This document shows positions 1-12,624 of a DNA stretch of 64,000 nt, piece after piece (position 1 is the first letter of the stretch; each line of letters begins with the position of its first letter). The translations under genes were made by a program, and so were the position numbers. Source of the DNA: Haematobia irritans (lineage: Eukaryota > Arthropoda > Insecta > Diptera > Muscidae); assembly GCF_050003625.1 (NCBI RefSeq), contig NC_134398.1:79888003-79952002 (forward strand). Direction: 5' to 3'. The notes under the pieces are model-generated. The model worked only from the letters and a program-made list of their open reading frames with translations, made no database searches and was not told the DNA's origin.

Positions 1-785
1 TCTTCCAAGAGGTTCCGGAGGTCAAATCTGGTGATCGGTTTATATGGGGGCTATATATAATTATGAGCCGATGCATGGATTGCATGGTTGTTAGAGACCA
101 TATACTAACACCATGTACCAAATTTCAGCCGGATCGGATGAAATTTGCTTCTCTTAGAGGCCTCGCAAGCCAAATCGGGGGATCGGTTTATATGGGGGCT
201 ATATATAATTATGAACCGATGTGGACCAATTTTTGCATGGTTGTTAGAGACCATATACTGACACCATGTACCAAATTTCAGCCGGATCGGATGAAATTTG
301 CTTCTCTTAGGGGCCTCGCAAGCCAAATCGGGGGATCGGTTTATATGGGGGCTATATATAATTATGAACCGATGTGGACCAATTTTTGCATGGTTGTTAG
401 AGACCATATACTGACACCATGTACCAAATTTCAGCCGGATCGGATGAAATTTGCTTCTCTTAGAGGCCTCGCAAGCCAAATTTTGGGGTCCGTTTATATG
501 GGGGCTATACGTAAAAGTGGACCGATATGGCCCATTTGCAATACCATCCGACCTACATCAATAACAACTACTTGTGCCAAGATTCAAGTCGATAGCTTGT
601 TTCGTTCGGAAGTTAGCGTGATTTCAACAGACGGACGGACGGACGGACGGACATGCTCAGATCGACTCAGAATTTCACCACGACCCAGAATATATATACT
701 TTATGGGGTCTTAGAGCAATATTTCGATGTGTTACAAACGGAATGACAAAGTTAATATACCCCCCATCCTATGGTGGTGGGTATA
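1..785 (-). repeat. DINE-1/INE-1-type element with 153-bp tandem units (cut by window edge)
   Basis: The right end carries the marks of fly DINE-1/INE-1 (Helentron-derived) repeats: a GTGGTGGGTATA terminus, a TA-rich stretch and a (GGAC)n run near 630-650. The rest consists of tandem units; the GATCGGTTTATATGGGGGCT motif recurs at 181 and 334, a period of 153 bp. Because 153 is divisible by three, both strands stay open through the units and give fake repetitive ORFs. A related element lies in the opposite orientation at 7,882-8,800. Noncoding repeat; family assignment is from memory of DINE-1 structure. Confidence 0.8.
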
Positions 786-1020
786 ACATATAGTTTTTTG
801 GAAGACAACATTATTCAATTTGGATTGAAAAATACATAATGTTTGGAATTTGGACTACCCAAACATATATGTATTGTTTAGACTAATATGCTTTCAAACA
901 TATTATAATTGGGAGAAATCAAATATATAAATGTTTGGGCAATACCCAAAAATTTATATGCTTGAAGCAAAATGTGTTTGGGAGTATATGTTACAGAAGC
1001 GATTTTTTTTTGAGGGTGTA
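786..1020 (-). repeat. Fragment of the ATATGTTTGG-rich TIR repeat family
   Basis: This stretch contains CCCAAACATATATG, CAAACATATTAT and GTGTTTGGGAGTATATG, and ends in TTTTTTTTGAGGGTGTA. It reads as the reverse complement of the left part of the longer copies at 16,256-17,681 and 23,411-24,387. It abuts the DINE-1 terminus directly. No ORF is credible. Confidence 0.65.
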
Positions 1021-1187
1021 GAGAGGAATATATAAAATAATGTGTTTGTTTTTGTAATATTACAAAAAAAAATAAAATAAGAATTTGTAAATTTATGGTC
1101 TAAGTTCAGTCTAAGTTGCCGAGGTGGTCGTAAGATTATTTATTATACGTGAGTGTTTTCAACTCATTCAAAATGAGGAATGTTGTA

Positions 1188-3985
1188 CACAGAAAAAAAA
1201 GTGTCTCGTAAATTTAAGAAGATTTTTACAATAATTTATTACAAGAATTTTCCAGAATTTTAGTTCATTTTTCGTATCTTCAACGAAAATTAACTACTCG
1301 AAAGGAAATTTTACAAATTCTAAGTAGCAATCGTTTAGTTCATGGCCTACAAAATACGATGGAAATTTCCTTAAAAAATTTCTTAACTGGTAGTTAAAAA
1401 TTCGTTTGTCATGCTATAAAACTACTTGTGAAATGTAAAGTATTTTCTAAATAATAAGTACAATTTACTATAAGATTTTTATGTATGAGAAAATATTTTT
1501 TTACGAAAAATTAACTTGAAAGTGGATAGCAATTTCTTACTGACAATTCCTATAGTTAATAATTGTTGGTAAAAAATTACCCAATGAAATATTTTTAGTT
1601 CACATGTAATTAAATTTATACACATTTTCGTCAAAAATGGTAGATAACATTTTATGAAAATTTTGCAAATTGTAAGTTAAACGTTTCATCGTTCATTAAC
1701 TGGTGTGCCTTTACGAATATTATTCTTAGAGTAAATTGTCAGCAGATGCGATGAACTAATGCATAGTACAGAGATCTTTATCGGAATAGTGGAATGTGAT
1801 TAATGTAAAGATGATGTTACTTGAGTTTTGTTGTGTATACATGAGCGTGGGGTTGTTTTTATTTTTGTTCATTTAGTGGTTTGTGTGTGCGTGTGTTTGT
1901 TTTTCGTTGATGGTTTTTGGCTGGATGAGGTGTTGTTTTCACTAAAGGCACATGTGTTTTTTTTGTTGTAGGAATGTTTTGGCTTTGCTTGGTTTTGTTT
2001 GGCATGCTTCAGTTATATAGTTGGCGTTGGCGTGGGCTGTTGCATCTTTTGAGTAGGTATGCAACAAGGGAATATAAAGGCATGGAATATTTTGGATTTT
2101 TGAGACATATATTGGTGTTTGTTTATTAAACCTTCTAAATGAAAGTTATTAATATTTTATCGGTAGTTTCGAGAAAAGTTATTAAGAATATTTTGGAAAA
2201 TATGTTGAAATTGGAAGTGTATTGAAATTGTTATTATTCTATGTAAAAAAATTAATATTCAATTCCAGATGAATTTGAACAATTTTTGTTATATCTCAGC
2301 ATACAGTTTAGTCATAAATTGGTAAGTATTTTTTAATCTTTTAAAAAGAATATTTTTTATGTAGTTTAATGTTTTTCTTTGTTGTAAAAGCAATATTTAA
2401 TTTCAGAGCAACTCCACATGGATACAAATAAATTTAAAAAATAGAGAATTGGTAAGTTTTGCTAAAAATTGGCTTTCTTTCAACTAGAATATTTACGTTT
2501 TTATGACCTTTTTATCATCAAAATTACAGGTTTTTAATACCTTATGTTAGTATTTCTTTAATCAATTTTTTTGGAAACCAATGTTATATTTTTAATGTAA
2601 AAAACAAATATTTAATTTCAGAATAACCCCTTAAAAATTTGGAAAAATTTTTAGTACTCCTTTGCTTGTAATTTAATAGTGAATTGGTAAGGATTCCTTA
2701 ACTTTCTTTTAACCCTGTACAGTCATCCTTATTTTTTGTACATTAACGTCATCCTTCGTCATTTTGAAAGTGAACCAAACTTGAATTTATTTTCTTATTC
2801 AATTTGGTTTTAAGTAGTATAACACAAAAAATCATAAAACGGTCGAAGTAGTATAACTTAAATTTACTATTTCCCAATAGACTAAAATGCATTTTAAATC
2901 GAAAATGAAATTACGTGTCGTCATTTTGACGAATGATGACTGTCTAGGGTTAACCATAATATTTGTATGCATATTATTATTTTTTCATTAGATTTTTTGG
3001 AAACCTATTTAATAATTTTAATTAATGTAAAAAATATATATTTAATTTCAGAGTAACACAAATAAATTTGGACAACTTTTTATATTTCCCCTCAGCGTAC
3101 AATTTAATAGAGAATTGGTAAGTTTTATATTAAAACTTTGTCTTTCTTTCAACTAGAATATTTATTTTATTATATCCTTCACATCGATAACAACACAGTT
3201 TTATGAGTTTATATAGAATACTTCTTTATTTCTCTAATTGTTTCAGGTACAAATTTTATGAGATACGTTTTCCAAAGAAAAGTTGAATTCCTTACACCAT
3301 TTGATAAAATGCCCCCAAATATGGTAAGTTACAAGCTAATATAAAGAATTAAAAACTTATATTTCATTACATGGTGTTAATTTTTAACAATTTTCATTAT
3401 TGCTTCCATTTTTTTCCAGCAAGATAAGTGAAAAAATTACCTACGATGAGTAAAAAAAGGATAGGTCAAAATGTCCAAACAGCGAGTTAAAATAAACTAC
3501 TTTCTTGTTCCACGTGGTCTTAATTTTTATTCACAAAAACATTATATTAAGAACTCTCATCATAAGTTTTTATAATAAAGTACTTTTGCTTAAAGAAAGT
3601 TTAATTTTAATGTATGAACATTTCCATAATAGTAAAACGATTTGTTGTTCCTTTAAATATTAAATTTCTCTGTACTGTAGAAGGATTGATTTAAAAATAG
3701 TTTAGTTGTCGACATTTTAAAGAGACTGTAAACCAATTTTTATTATCGGGTTTCCCACAAAATAAGCAAGTAAACCAAAAGAATATTGACTTTTTAACTT
3801 GGTAGGGGTATATAAATCTTATGGTGTTGTAAAAATGAACTAAAATACAATGTTATAGATGAACTAAAACTTAAGAGAATTATAAACTAGACAAGTTGAA
3901 AAAAATCTTAAGGGCTAAATCATGATCAATATTACTACAGTTTAGTTCATTTTGCAATGGAAATGGGTGCACTGTTTTTTCAGTG
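1188..3985 (+). mobile_element. Large TA-flanked TIR element, copy 1, with exon-like array
   Basis: The left end is TA followed by CACAGAAAAAAAAGTG and the right end is CACTGTTTTTTCAGTG followed by TA (3,986-3,987), which fits a Tc1/mariner-type TA duplication with A-rich TIRs. Most of its length recurs in reverse orientation at about 5,645-9,098. No transposase ORF is visible, so it is non-autonomous or fully decayed. Inside are short segments bracketed by TTTCAG and GGTAAGT. The pairing of these two ends is inferred from TIR-like similarity and the TA flanks. Confidence 0.6.
2269..3440 (+). other. Array of exon-like segments bracketed by splice-site consensus
   Basis: Six segments follow a 3' splice consensus (TTTCAG or TTCCAG), and the first five end at G|GTAAG: about 2,269-2,321, 2,407-2,451, 2,622-2,686, 3,052-3,117, 3,247-3,323, and one starting at 3,420. 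The first four resemble one another (AGAGTAAC near the start, AGAGAATTG|GTAAGT at the end), so an exon plus flanking intron seems to have been duplicated in tandem. The fourth is an open 22-codon frame, the fifth is open for 25 codons in another phase, and the third has stops. No single spliced frame runs through all. Either a decayed gene or a spliced noncoding RNA; function unknown. Confidence 0.45.
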
Positions 3986-5644
3986 TAGAAATACTTTTGT
4001 ATTCGGTATACAAAATATCAAGAACTTTTGTGTGTTTGATCAATTTCTGAATTAAAAGGTATACCAAAAATGACGACAGAAAATAAAAAGTTTGTATAAA
4101 TTAAAGTATATTTATTGTGGCTCATTAAAAATATTGCCGTTTGAAGCTTGTATCATAGACAGTGCGGCCTTAGTTCTAATTACTAATAGTCCTCTACACC
4201 TTGAAACTTACATGTTTTCTTATTGGAAGAGCAAAAATTCGCCTCTTAATTACTAAAAACTCTTTGAGCATTTCTTGACACTATATTCCCTATATAAAAT
4301 AATTCCAGATATCCGGGGTGGTCGAAGTAATTCGTACTCTTGTGTTGACCAATAAGTCCTCCATTCGACATTTGCACTTTCTCTCTCTCTCTCTTATATT
4401 TAATGGCATAGCTATTATGGTGTAGTCTATGACAATACCTCTAACTGCGGCTGTGATTCTCTTCAAACATTTAAATTGAATGTTGTTTTCTCGTTTACTG
4501 TCGGAATTTATTTCAATTGTATTTTAAAGTCAATGGAACCATGGACGTGCTTGAATTTTCTACTTTTACGAGTCTAACATGATGCGAATGACGATAATTA
4601 AAACTAAAAGTTTATAACATCATAAAACACTCAGGATTCATTTGATGTCAACGTAATTGTTTGATTGTTGGGCAGATACATGGCCCTCATTTAGAGATAC
4701 CAACAATGAACATGCTCCCCTACAATTGTTTTCGGTTAGTTTGTTGCGAAATCTACTTGGCTTTATCTACAGAAACAGGAAAAATATATTTGGACATGTT
4801 TACTGCTACACTGTATTGCTTATTCAGCCCATTTAGTTGTCGTTAGAACCATGTATTTATTTTGTCTCTGTGAATACATTTTTCTGCCAATTAGCATTGA
4901 AAGCGCGACAAGCTTGCATAAGCGTAGGAAGGCATCTGGGGAGGGGGCTTAGACCCCCCAGAAAAATTTTAGCCCCCCCCAGAATTTTAAAACCTATTTA
5001 CGATTTTACATTTTTATAAAAATTAAACAAGTATATACTCGTACAATGCACAAAGTTCCACTAAAGACTTTCATGCACAATCGAATTACTTGGGTTGTGG
5101 TAGAAGTCTGATATTTATGAAATAAAGGTGTGGTTGAACTTATGATTTAATTGAATAAAAAATAGTAATTGATATTAAATCTATTCTTTCATAAATTAAT
5201 ATCTTAATAATGCTGCAAAAAAGCGTCGCCAAAAAAGAAGTGAAAATGTTCTTTTTGGGTTTGGAAGTGGTACAAAATTGGCGGAGAAGCGATGAATGTA
5301 ATATGAACTTGTCATAGAACGAATGTCCACCGTTTCAACAGCCGTTGCAATGAATTTGCATCACTTCTTAAGGTGTGATCCGAATTCAGTGTTTTGAATG
5401 TGAATTAAAAATTTTGTGATATTTTCCCATATAAATAATTTTTATACTTTTTTTATGATTTTCAATGCATTCTATCGCTTGTTTGAAACGTTTTCCTTCA
5501 AATATTTTCAAATATTATCGATTTTCCTATAATGGATTTATCATTTTTGTGGCAAAATTTGAATAATTTGTACCATTTTATTTATTCTTACTCTTTTTGT
5601 TAAACTATTTGAAAAAAGAAAACAAAAAATTACGCATTAAAAAA
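3986..5644. other. Spacer between the two inverted element copies
   Basis: No gene is seen. About 4,775-4,890 resembles the left part of the TIR element at 9,723-10,841 (shared TTTGGACATG and AACCATGTATTT motifs). A CT microsatellite lies at 4,381-4,394. A G-run/C-run hairpin-like stretch lies at 4,937-4,981 (GGGGAGGGGGCTTAGACCCC), a motif common in insect repeats. The remainder is AT-rich and unassigned. Confidence 0.5.
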
Positions 5645-8600
5645 TCTTTATACATTAAAAGTAAACTTTCTTTAAGCAAACGTAATTTATTATAAAAACT
5701 TATGAAGAAAGTTTTTAATACAATGGTTTTTGTGATTCAAAATTATAGCTACGTGGAACAAGACAGTAGTTTGTTTTAACTCGTCGTTTGAACATTTTGA
5801 CTTATCCCTAGTTCTTTATTGTAAGTATATTTTTCAAACATCTTGCTGAAAAAAATTGAAGGAGTAATGAAAATTTTAAAAATTTACACCATGTAATAAA
5901 AATATTAATCATATTAGCTTTTAACTTACCAATGGTATATAAGGAAGGAGATGGTATAAGGAATTCAACTTTTCTTTGGTAAACGTATCTCATAAAATTT
6001 GTACCTGAAATAATTAGAGAAATAATGGAGTAAGCTATTTTAACTAAAAAAAATAATGTTATTGATGTGAAGGACATAGAAACACTAAATATCCTAGTTA
6101 AAAGAAACCCAAACATTTAAAAGAAAACTTATCAATTCTCTATTAAATTGTACGTTGAGGGAAATATAAAAATTGTCCAAATTCATGTAGGGTTACTTTG
6201 AAATTAAATATATATTTTTTTTACATTAAATAAAAACATTAAATTGGTTTCCAAAAAAAACTTATTAAATATATAATAAAATAAAAAACTAAATATTCTG
6301 GTTAGCAGAAAGTTAAGGAAACCTTACCAATACACTATTAAATTATAAGCAGAGGAGTAATAAAAATTATTCCAATTGTTCTGGGGCTATTCTGAAATTA
6401 AAGATTTATTTTTTAAATTAAAAATATTAAATTGGTTTCCAAAAAAATTGATTAAAGAAATAATAAAATAAGGTATTAAAAACTGTGTTTTTGGTGATAT
6501 TTTAGTTAAAAGAAAGAAATATTTTAGTTAAAAGAAAGCCAAATTTTTAAAAGAAACCCAATTCTCTATTCAATTATACGCTGAAATATAAGAATTTGTC
6601 CGAATCCATCTGGGGTTGCTCTGAAACTAAATATTTTTACAAGAAAAACATTAAACTGGTTTCCAAAAAATTTAATGAACTAATAATAATATGAATAAAA
6701 TCTCTGAGGTGTAACAAAAAACTTTCCAAATTCATCTCGGATTACTCTGAAATTGAATATTTATTTTTTACAAGGAATAGTATTGAATTACATTTCTATA
6801 AAACAATTTCAATATACTTTCCATTTCAGCATTTTTTCCTAAATATTGAACAATCACTACCGATGTCCACTTAGAAGGAAAAAGATACCAAATTCTATTT
6901 TCCCACTTAGATTCGATTTATTTCTCGATGTTATTTTAAAGTAGAGGCTTTAATCTAAATAAGCTATAAATATTTCCCATATTAGTGAGCACTAAAATAT
7001 ATTTTTATAAACTTCTTTAACATTAAACGAAAAATACGAAAATTTTTCTACTGTATTTCTCTAGTAAATGGACATTTATACAAAGACTATAGCTGATACT
7101 TTTTTGCGGCCTTTTTTGTATTTTTTCTCACACTTTGAAGGATATTATAGGTCAAATAACGCTTCCTTTCGAGAAGCCATTTGGTCACAAATCAAGAATC
7201 AAATTTCCAGAACAAGCTTATATAGCTCTTGAAGTAATTGAGGTACGATCTCAAAATGACAATTTTAGTTTTACATGCTGTTAGTACTAGTAAAAACAGA
7301 AGAAAAATTAAAGTTTCTAACATTAGGTTTATTTCGGTAGTGAAAGGGTTAATAACTTTTTTCTAAGCTACCGATCATCACTTCGCCATCGTACATCTCA
7401 TTGCTAACATATTAATAACTTTCATTTAAAAAGTTTAATAAACAAACACCAATATATGTCTCGAAAAAACAAAATATCCCATACCTTTTTATTTCCTTGT
7501 TACATACCTGTTAAAAAGATGCAACAGCCCACGCCAACGCCAACTATACAACTGAAGCATGCCAAACAAAACCGGACAAAACCCAAACATTCCTATAACA
7601 ACAAAAACACATGTGCCTTCATTGAAAACAACACCTCATCCAGCCAAATAAACCATCCGCGAATAAAAAACACACACAAACCTAAGAAAGAACAAAAATT
7701 AAAACAATCCCACGCTCAGATATACACAACATACCAGCACTCGCTACCATTTCTCATTATTGCACTGGGGCCAAATCACCGCATTCGTCATCGAGTTCTG
7801 TTTCGTATCGAGAAACATTTCGATCGCTGTAAAATTTTGGATCACCGCATTCGATCGTAATTAATTTTGTCTACTACTTTTTTATACCCTCCACCATAGG
7901 ATGGGGGGTATATTAACTTTATCATTCCGTTTGTAACACATCGAAATATTGCTCTAAGACCCCATAAAGTATATATATTCTGGGTCGTGGTGAAATTCTG
8001 AGTCGATCTGAGCATGTCCGTTCGTCCGTCCGTCTGTTGAAATCACGCTAACTTCCGAACGAAACAAGCTATCGACTTGAAACTTGGTACAAGTAGTCCA
8101 CTTTTACGTATAGCCCCCATATAAACGGACCCCCAAATTTGGCTTGCGAGGCCTCTAAGAGAAGCAAATTTCATCCGATGCGGCTGAAATTTGGTATATG
8201 GTGTTGGTATATGGTCTCTAACAACCATGCAGAAATTGGTCCACATCGGTCCACAATTATATATAGCCCCCATATAAACCGATCCCCCGATTTGACTTGC
8301 GAGGCCTCTAAGAGAAGCAAATTTCATCCGATCTGGCTGAAATTTGGTACATGATGTTAGTATATGGTCCTAAACAACCATGCAAAAATTGGTCCACATC
8401 GGTCCATAATTATATATAGCCCCCATATAAACCGATCCCCCGATTTGGATTGCGAGGCCTCTAAGAGAAGCAAATTTCATCCGATCCGGCTGAAATTTGG
8501 TACATGGTGTTAGTATATGGTCTATAACAACCATGCAAAAATTGGTCCACATCAGTCCATAATTATATATAGCCCCCATATAAACCGATCCCCCGATTTG

Positions 8601-9098
8601 GCTTGCGAGGCCTCTAAGAGAAGCAAATTTCATCCGATCTGGCTGAAATTTGGTACATAATGTTAGTATATGGTCCTTAACAATCATGCAAAAATTGGTC
8701 CACATCGGTCCATAATTATATATAGCCCCCATATAAACCGATCCCCCGATTTGGCTTGCGAGGCCTCTAAGAGAAGCAAATTTCATCCGATCCGGCTAAA
8801 ATATTTTCTCATACAAAAAAATCTTATAGTAAATTGCTCTTATAATTTAGAAAGTACTTTACATTTCACAAGTATTTTTATAGTATGACAAACGAATTTT
8901 TAACTACCAGTTAAGAAAAATTTTAAGGAAATTTCCATCGTATTTTGTTGGCCATGAACTAAATTAGTAAAATTTCCTTTCGAGTAGTTAATTTTCGTTG
9001 AAGATACGAAAAATGAACTAAAACTCTGGAAAATTCTTGTAATAAATTATTGTAAAAATCTTCTTAAATTTACGATACACTTTTTTTTTTGTATGTGT
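5645..9098 (-). mobile_element. Large TIR element, copy 2 (inverted), interrupted
   Basis: Read on the minus strand it follows copy 1: 9,090-8,805 matches 1,190-1,500, 7,640-7,490 matches 1,920-2,090, 6,004-5,930 matches the exon-like segment at 3,247-3,323, and 5,790-5,650 matches 3,481-3,620. A DINE-1-type element is inserted at 7,882-8,800. Several exon-like units are damaged here: GGTAAGT reads GATAAGT near 6,125 and TTTCAG reads TTTCAA near 6,205, while the unit near 6,320-6,400 keeps both sites. The inner end is lost or diverged near 5,645. Confidence 0.6.
7882..8800 (+). repeat. DINE-1/INE-1-type element with 153-bp units
   Basis: It starts TTATACCCTCCACCATAGGA, then a TA-rich core, then a (GTCC)n run near 8,018-8,035 and AATCACGC, followed by tandem units carrying CCCCCATATAAACCGATCCC. 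It is closely related to the element at 1-785 but opposite in orientation. It interrupts copy 2 of the large TIR element and ends mid-unit near 8,800. Open frames on both strands here are a by-product of the 153-bp period. Confidence 0.8.
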
Positions 9099-9289
9099 TG
9101 TAGAGAACATTATGAACTGTTTTTCATGACTATTCATTTGTGTTTTTTTTTATCATTTACATAAAGATATGTTATAACTAGAAACATTATATGGTCACAA
9201 ATACCGTGACATCTTTTTCGTGATCATTTAATTTGTCGACGTATTTGCAGTGAAAATAAATTTTTAACACTTGGAGTATATATCATTTG

Positions 9290-9369
9290 TTCACCAATGT
9301 GGTATCACAATGGACTGAATAGTCAAAGTGAGCCTGATACATCGGGTTGTCACGTAACCTAACCTAACT
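9290..9369 (+). repeat. SINE 3' tail fragment
   Basis: Carries the shared tail GTGGTATCACAATGGACTGA, then AATAGTC, AGTGAGCCTGATACATCGGG, and ends in CGTAACCTAACCTAAC. The 'GATACATCGGG' version matches the full SINE at 58,125-58,463 rather than the LINE. It is 5'-truncated. Confidence 0.7.
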
Positions 9370-9624
9370 TATATAGCATTTTCACATCAAATGAAAACTT
9401 TTTCAAATCAAATGAATCTCTAAAATCAAACGAATTTTTTCTACTGTATGAATTTATAATTAGCCCACAAAATTTTTTATCGAATAAATGGCTATATAGC
9501 TAAGAACAAAAATATACCTTTTTGTTTAAAATTTTGATGAATTATGTGTTACTTTCTTACGTGTACACTCACCACTGCCAAAATTATTTAACAGGCTGGT
9601 TTTATTTTAGAAATGCACGCCTTT

Positions 9625-12075
9625 TTATACCCTTCACCACTACTGTGGTACAGGGTATAATAAGTTTGTGCATTTGTATGTAACCCCAAGAAATAATTGT
9701 CATAGACCCATCTTTTATTATACACGCACAGAAAAAACATGTTTGGACATGGTTGCCGCATCCATTTAATGCTTATTTAGAGTATTTAATTGTCGCGAAA
9801 ACCATGTATTTTGTCTTTGTAAAAATAATTTTCGAGCGGAGAAAAATATATGTTGGCAATAAGCATTTAAATGGTTCTCAAATGCCGCAAACATGTTCTA
9901 TTATTTAAATGATAGAATTTGAGACCATTATATGGTCAGGAAAATCAATTTTTTTTTACTTTTTTGCAAAGAAAAAAGTATTTTTATAGTTTACGTATAG
10001 ATATGTCTACAAGCATTACATGGCCATAAAGACCATATACATTGTTTTTTTTAATTTTTTTGCAGCGACAAGAATTTTATAACATTGAGCAGGTACACAC
10101 GATTTTCATTTTGCGCGTCAGTCGTGTGTTGATTGTTTCTTGGAATGGACGGAGAATACGGAATTATTGTGTTTTGTGTTAATTTATTTATTCAGAAATG
10201 GCACGTGGTTTTATGTGAATACAAAAAAGGGAAGTGTAATTGAAACAAATGTACCTGGTTTTTGTTCTGCATTTTGACATATGGTATAATTTATTTTTAT
10301 TTGCAGTTATATGATGTCTGTGTTTGTACATTTGATGGGCACGAAGTAAATATGGAATGATTTCTTATTGTTGAAATTGAACCAAACTAGAGTGTGTAAA
10401 AATATGTGAAGTTTGCTTGCACAACATTATAAATACAAATAAACAATGAATTAGTTTATAAATAAATAAAAACAAATAAATAAAGTTGATTTTGTGTTTT
10501 CTTTTCTCAAGTGGCGTCCTTTTTTCGACGACGAAAAAAGTTTTTTCATAAAAATCAAAACATTTTAGGTTGTGACCATGTTCTTTTAACTAGAAGAAAA
10601 ACATTTTTGACGAATAACATAACATTTTAGATCGTGACCATTGTCTTTTAATGGAAACAAAATTCTTTTTATCAATATAATAACATTTTAGATGAGGACA
10701 ATTGTATTTTTCTTAGAACCATGTTCACTGAGCCAACATGGTTGCAGGTTAAAATGTTACATGGTCGCCGCTAAAATAGCTGCTATCATATTATTTTGCT
10801 CTTCGAATATGATTGTGGCAATCATGTTTCTTCTCTGCGTGTACCGATCGGCTTAGAATTAAATTCTGAGTCGATTTAGCGATGCCCGTCTGTCTGTCTG
10901 TATATGTAATTTTGTGCATAACGTACAGGTCGCAGTTTAAGTCCGATCGTCTTCAAATTTGACATAACTTCTTTCTTCGGCTAGAAGACTATCGCTATTG
11001 ATTTTGGAAAAAATCGGTTCAGATTTAGATATAGCTGCCATATATCGTTATCGCCGATTTGATCATAATTCACGTACTTATGAACCGACGTTCTTCAAAT
11101 TTTGTACATCTGAATGTTTTGTCAGTCCCGTAAAAACTGCCAAATTTCAGCTAAATCGGTTCAGATTTATATATAGCTCCCATATATATCTATCGTCCGA
11201 TGTGGACTTATATGGCCCCAAAAACGAGAGTTTTGCCCTGATTTGCTTCAAATTTTGCACAACGAGTACGTTTAATAGTATCGTTAATTGTGCCAAATTT
11301 AGTTCAAATCGGTTCAGATTTAGATATAGCTCCCCTATATATCTTTCGTCCGATTTTGACTTATATGGCTTCAAAAGCCAGAGTTTTGCCCTGATTTGAT
11401 TAAAATTTAGTACAAGGAGTACGTTTAATAGTATCGTTAATTGTGCCAAATTAAGTTGAAATCGGTTCAGATTTAGATATAGCTCCCATATATATCTTTC
11501 GACCGATTTGGACTTATATGGCCCCAAAAGCCAGAGTTTTGCCCTGATTTGCTTCAAATTTTGCACAACAAGTACGTTTAATAGTATCGTTAAGTGTGCT
11601 TAATTTGGTTAAAATCGGTTCCGATTTAGATATAGCTCCCATATATATCTTTCGTCCGATTTGGATTTATATGGCCTCAAAAGCCAGAGTTTTGCCCTGA
11701 GTTGCTTGAAATTTTGCACAAGCAGTACGTTTTATAGTATCGTTAATTGTGCAAAATTTAGTTGAAGTCGGTTCAGATTTAGATATAGCTCCCATATATC
11801 ATTTGCCCGATTTGGACTAATATGCCCACAGAGGCAAAAGTGCTACTCTGATTTACGTGAAATTTTGCAGAGGGAGTAGAGTTGAACTTGAAACTTTGCA
11901 CAGGCAGTAGAATTAAGGTTCTGCATATGCGTGTTTATTTTGGTTGAAATCGGTTCAGATTTTGATATAGCTCCCATATATATCTTTCGCCCGATTTTCC
12001 GTCATATGAGGTCAAAGGTCAAAGAGGTCAAAGTTGTTATCCGATTTATGTGAAATTTTGCACAGGGAGTAGATT
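9625..12075 (+). repeat. DINE-1/INE-1-type element, split by a nested TIR element
   Basis: Starts TTATACCCTTCACCACTACT; the core resumes after the insertion with CCGATCGGCTTAGAATT and a GTCTGTCTGTCTG run near 10,890. The tandem units carry ATATAGCTCCCATATATATC; this motif falls at 11,176, 11,329 and 11,482, an exact 153-bp period. ORFs at 10,998-11,399 and 11,147-11,566 are by-products of the periodicity. The right boundary is approximate. Confidence 0.75.
9723..10841. mobile_element. Non-autonomous TIR element with TA duplication
   Basis: Left end CACGCACAGAAAAAACATG, right end CATGTTTCTTCTCTGCGTG, flanked by TA at 9,721-9,722 and 10,842-10,843. Removing 1,119 bp plus one TA rejoins the DINE-1 core (compare TATACCGATCGG at 48,620-48,632 on the other strand). 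No transposase is visible. A relic of the same family lies at about 4,775-4,890. Confidence 0.75.
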
Positions 12076-12620
12076 CAACTTTTAATTAAATTAAAATCAC
12101 TATCACTAATCGTTGTCTAATATTGTCATAGGAAATTTCATCCAATACAAAATCAACCATTCAATTTTTTCGCACGAAATTTAAAAATATTTTTTTTCAG
12201 GTCAGTTACAAAATAAGGTTTTAGTTACATTATAAGTCGAAGTATTGTCCATTTGGCAAAAATACATGTCATAAAAACATACATAGCATAAAAACATACA
12301 TATAAGAAAATCAGAAATGATATTACGTTGTCATTTCGTTGGGAGAAAGTAAATATTTTTTGTTGTGTTCGTAAGTTTTCATTTTATATGTTCTTAAAAT
12401 ATAAAATTTGTTTCCTTCTTGGTAATCATTTTTCTCACCGAAACACACAAAAAAGCATTGTGTTTTTGCTACATTTTCTTATATATTTTTTTCTTATATG
12501 AGATGTGCTTATATTCGTATTAGTAGTGTTTTTCCCTTCTTTACGGATAATACACATTTCCATAGTCTTTAGTAAGATCTGGCCGGGTGAGATGATTCAA
12601 TTTGTTTAAACTGTGCATCA
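12076..12620. other. AT-rich stretch, nothing assigned
   Basis: No ORF, tRNA-like box or recognised repeat terminus was seen between the DINE-1-type element and the endonuclease fragment that follows. Confidence 0.4.
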
Positions 12621-12624
12621 TTAA

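Noticed and set aside
63..746. Repetitive 227-codon ORF and its antisense partner, plus similar ORFs at 8,043-8,786, 18,994-19,728 and 47,794-48,105
   Set aside because: They come from 153-bp tandem units in noncoding DINE-1-type repeats; both strands are open because the unit length is divisible by three.
7456..7860. 134-codon ORF rich in Lys, Asn and Gln
   Set aside because: It lies antisense in the decayed second copy of the large TIR element, has no domain, and the matching part of copy 1 does not preserve the frame.
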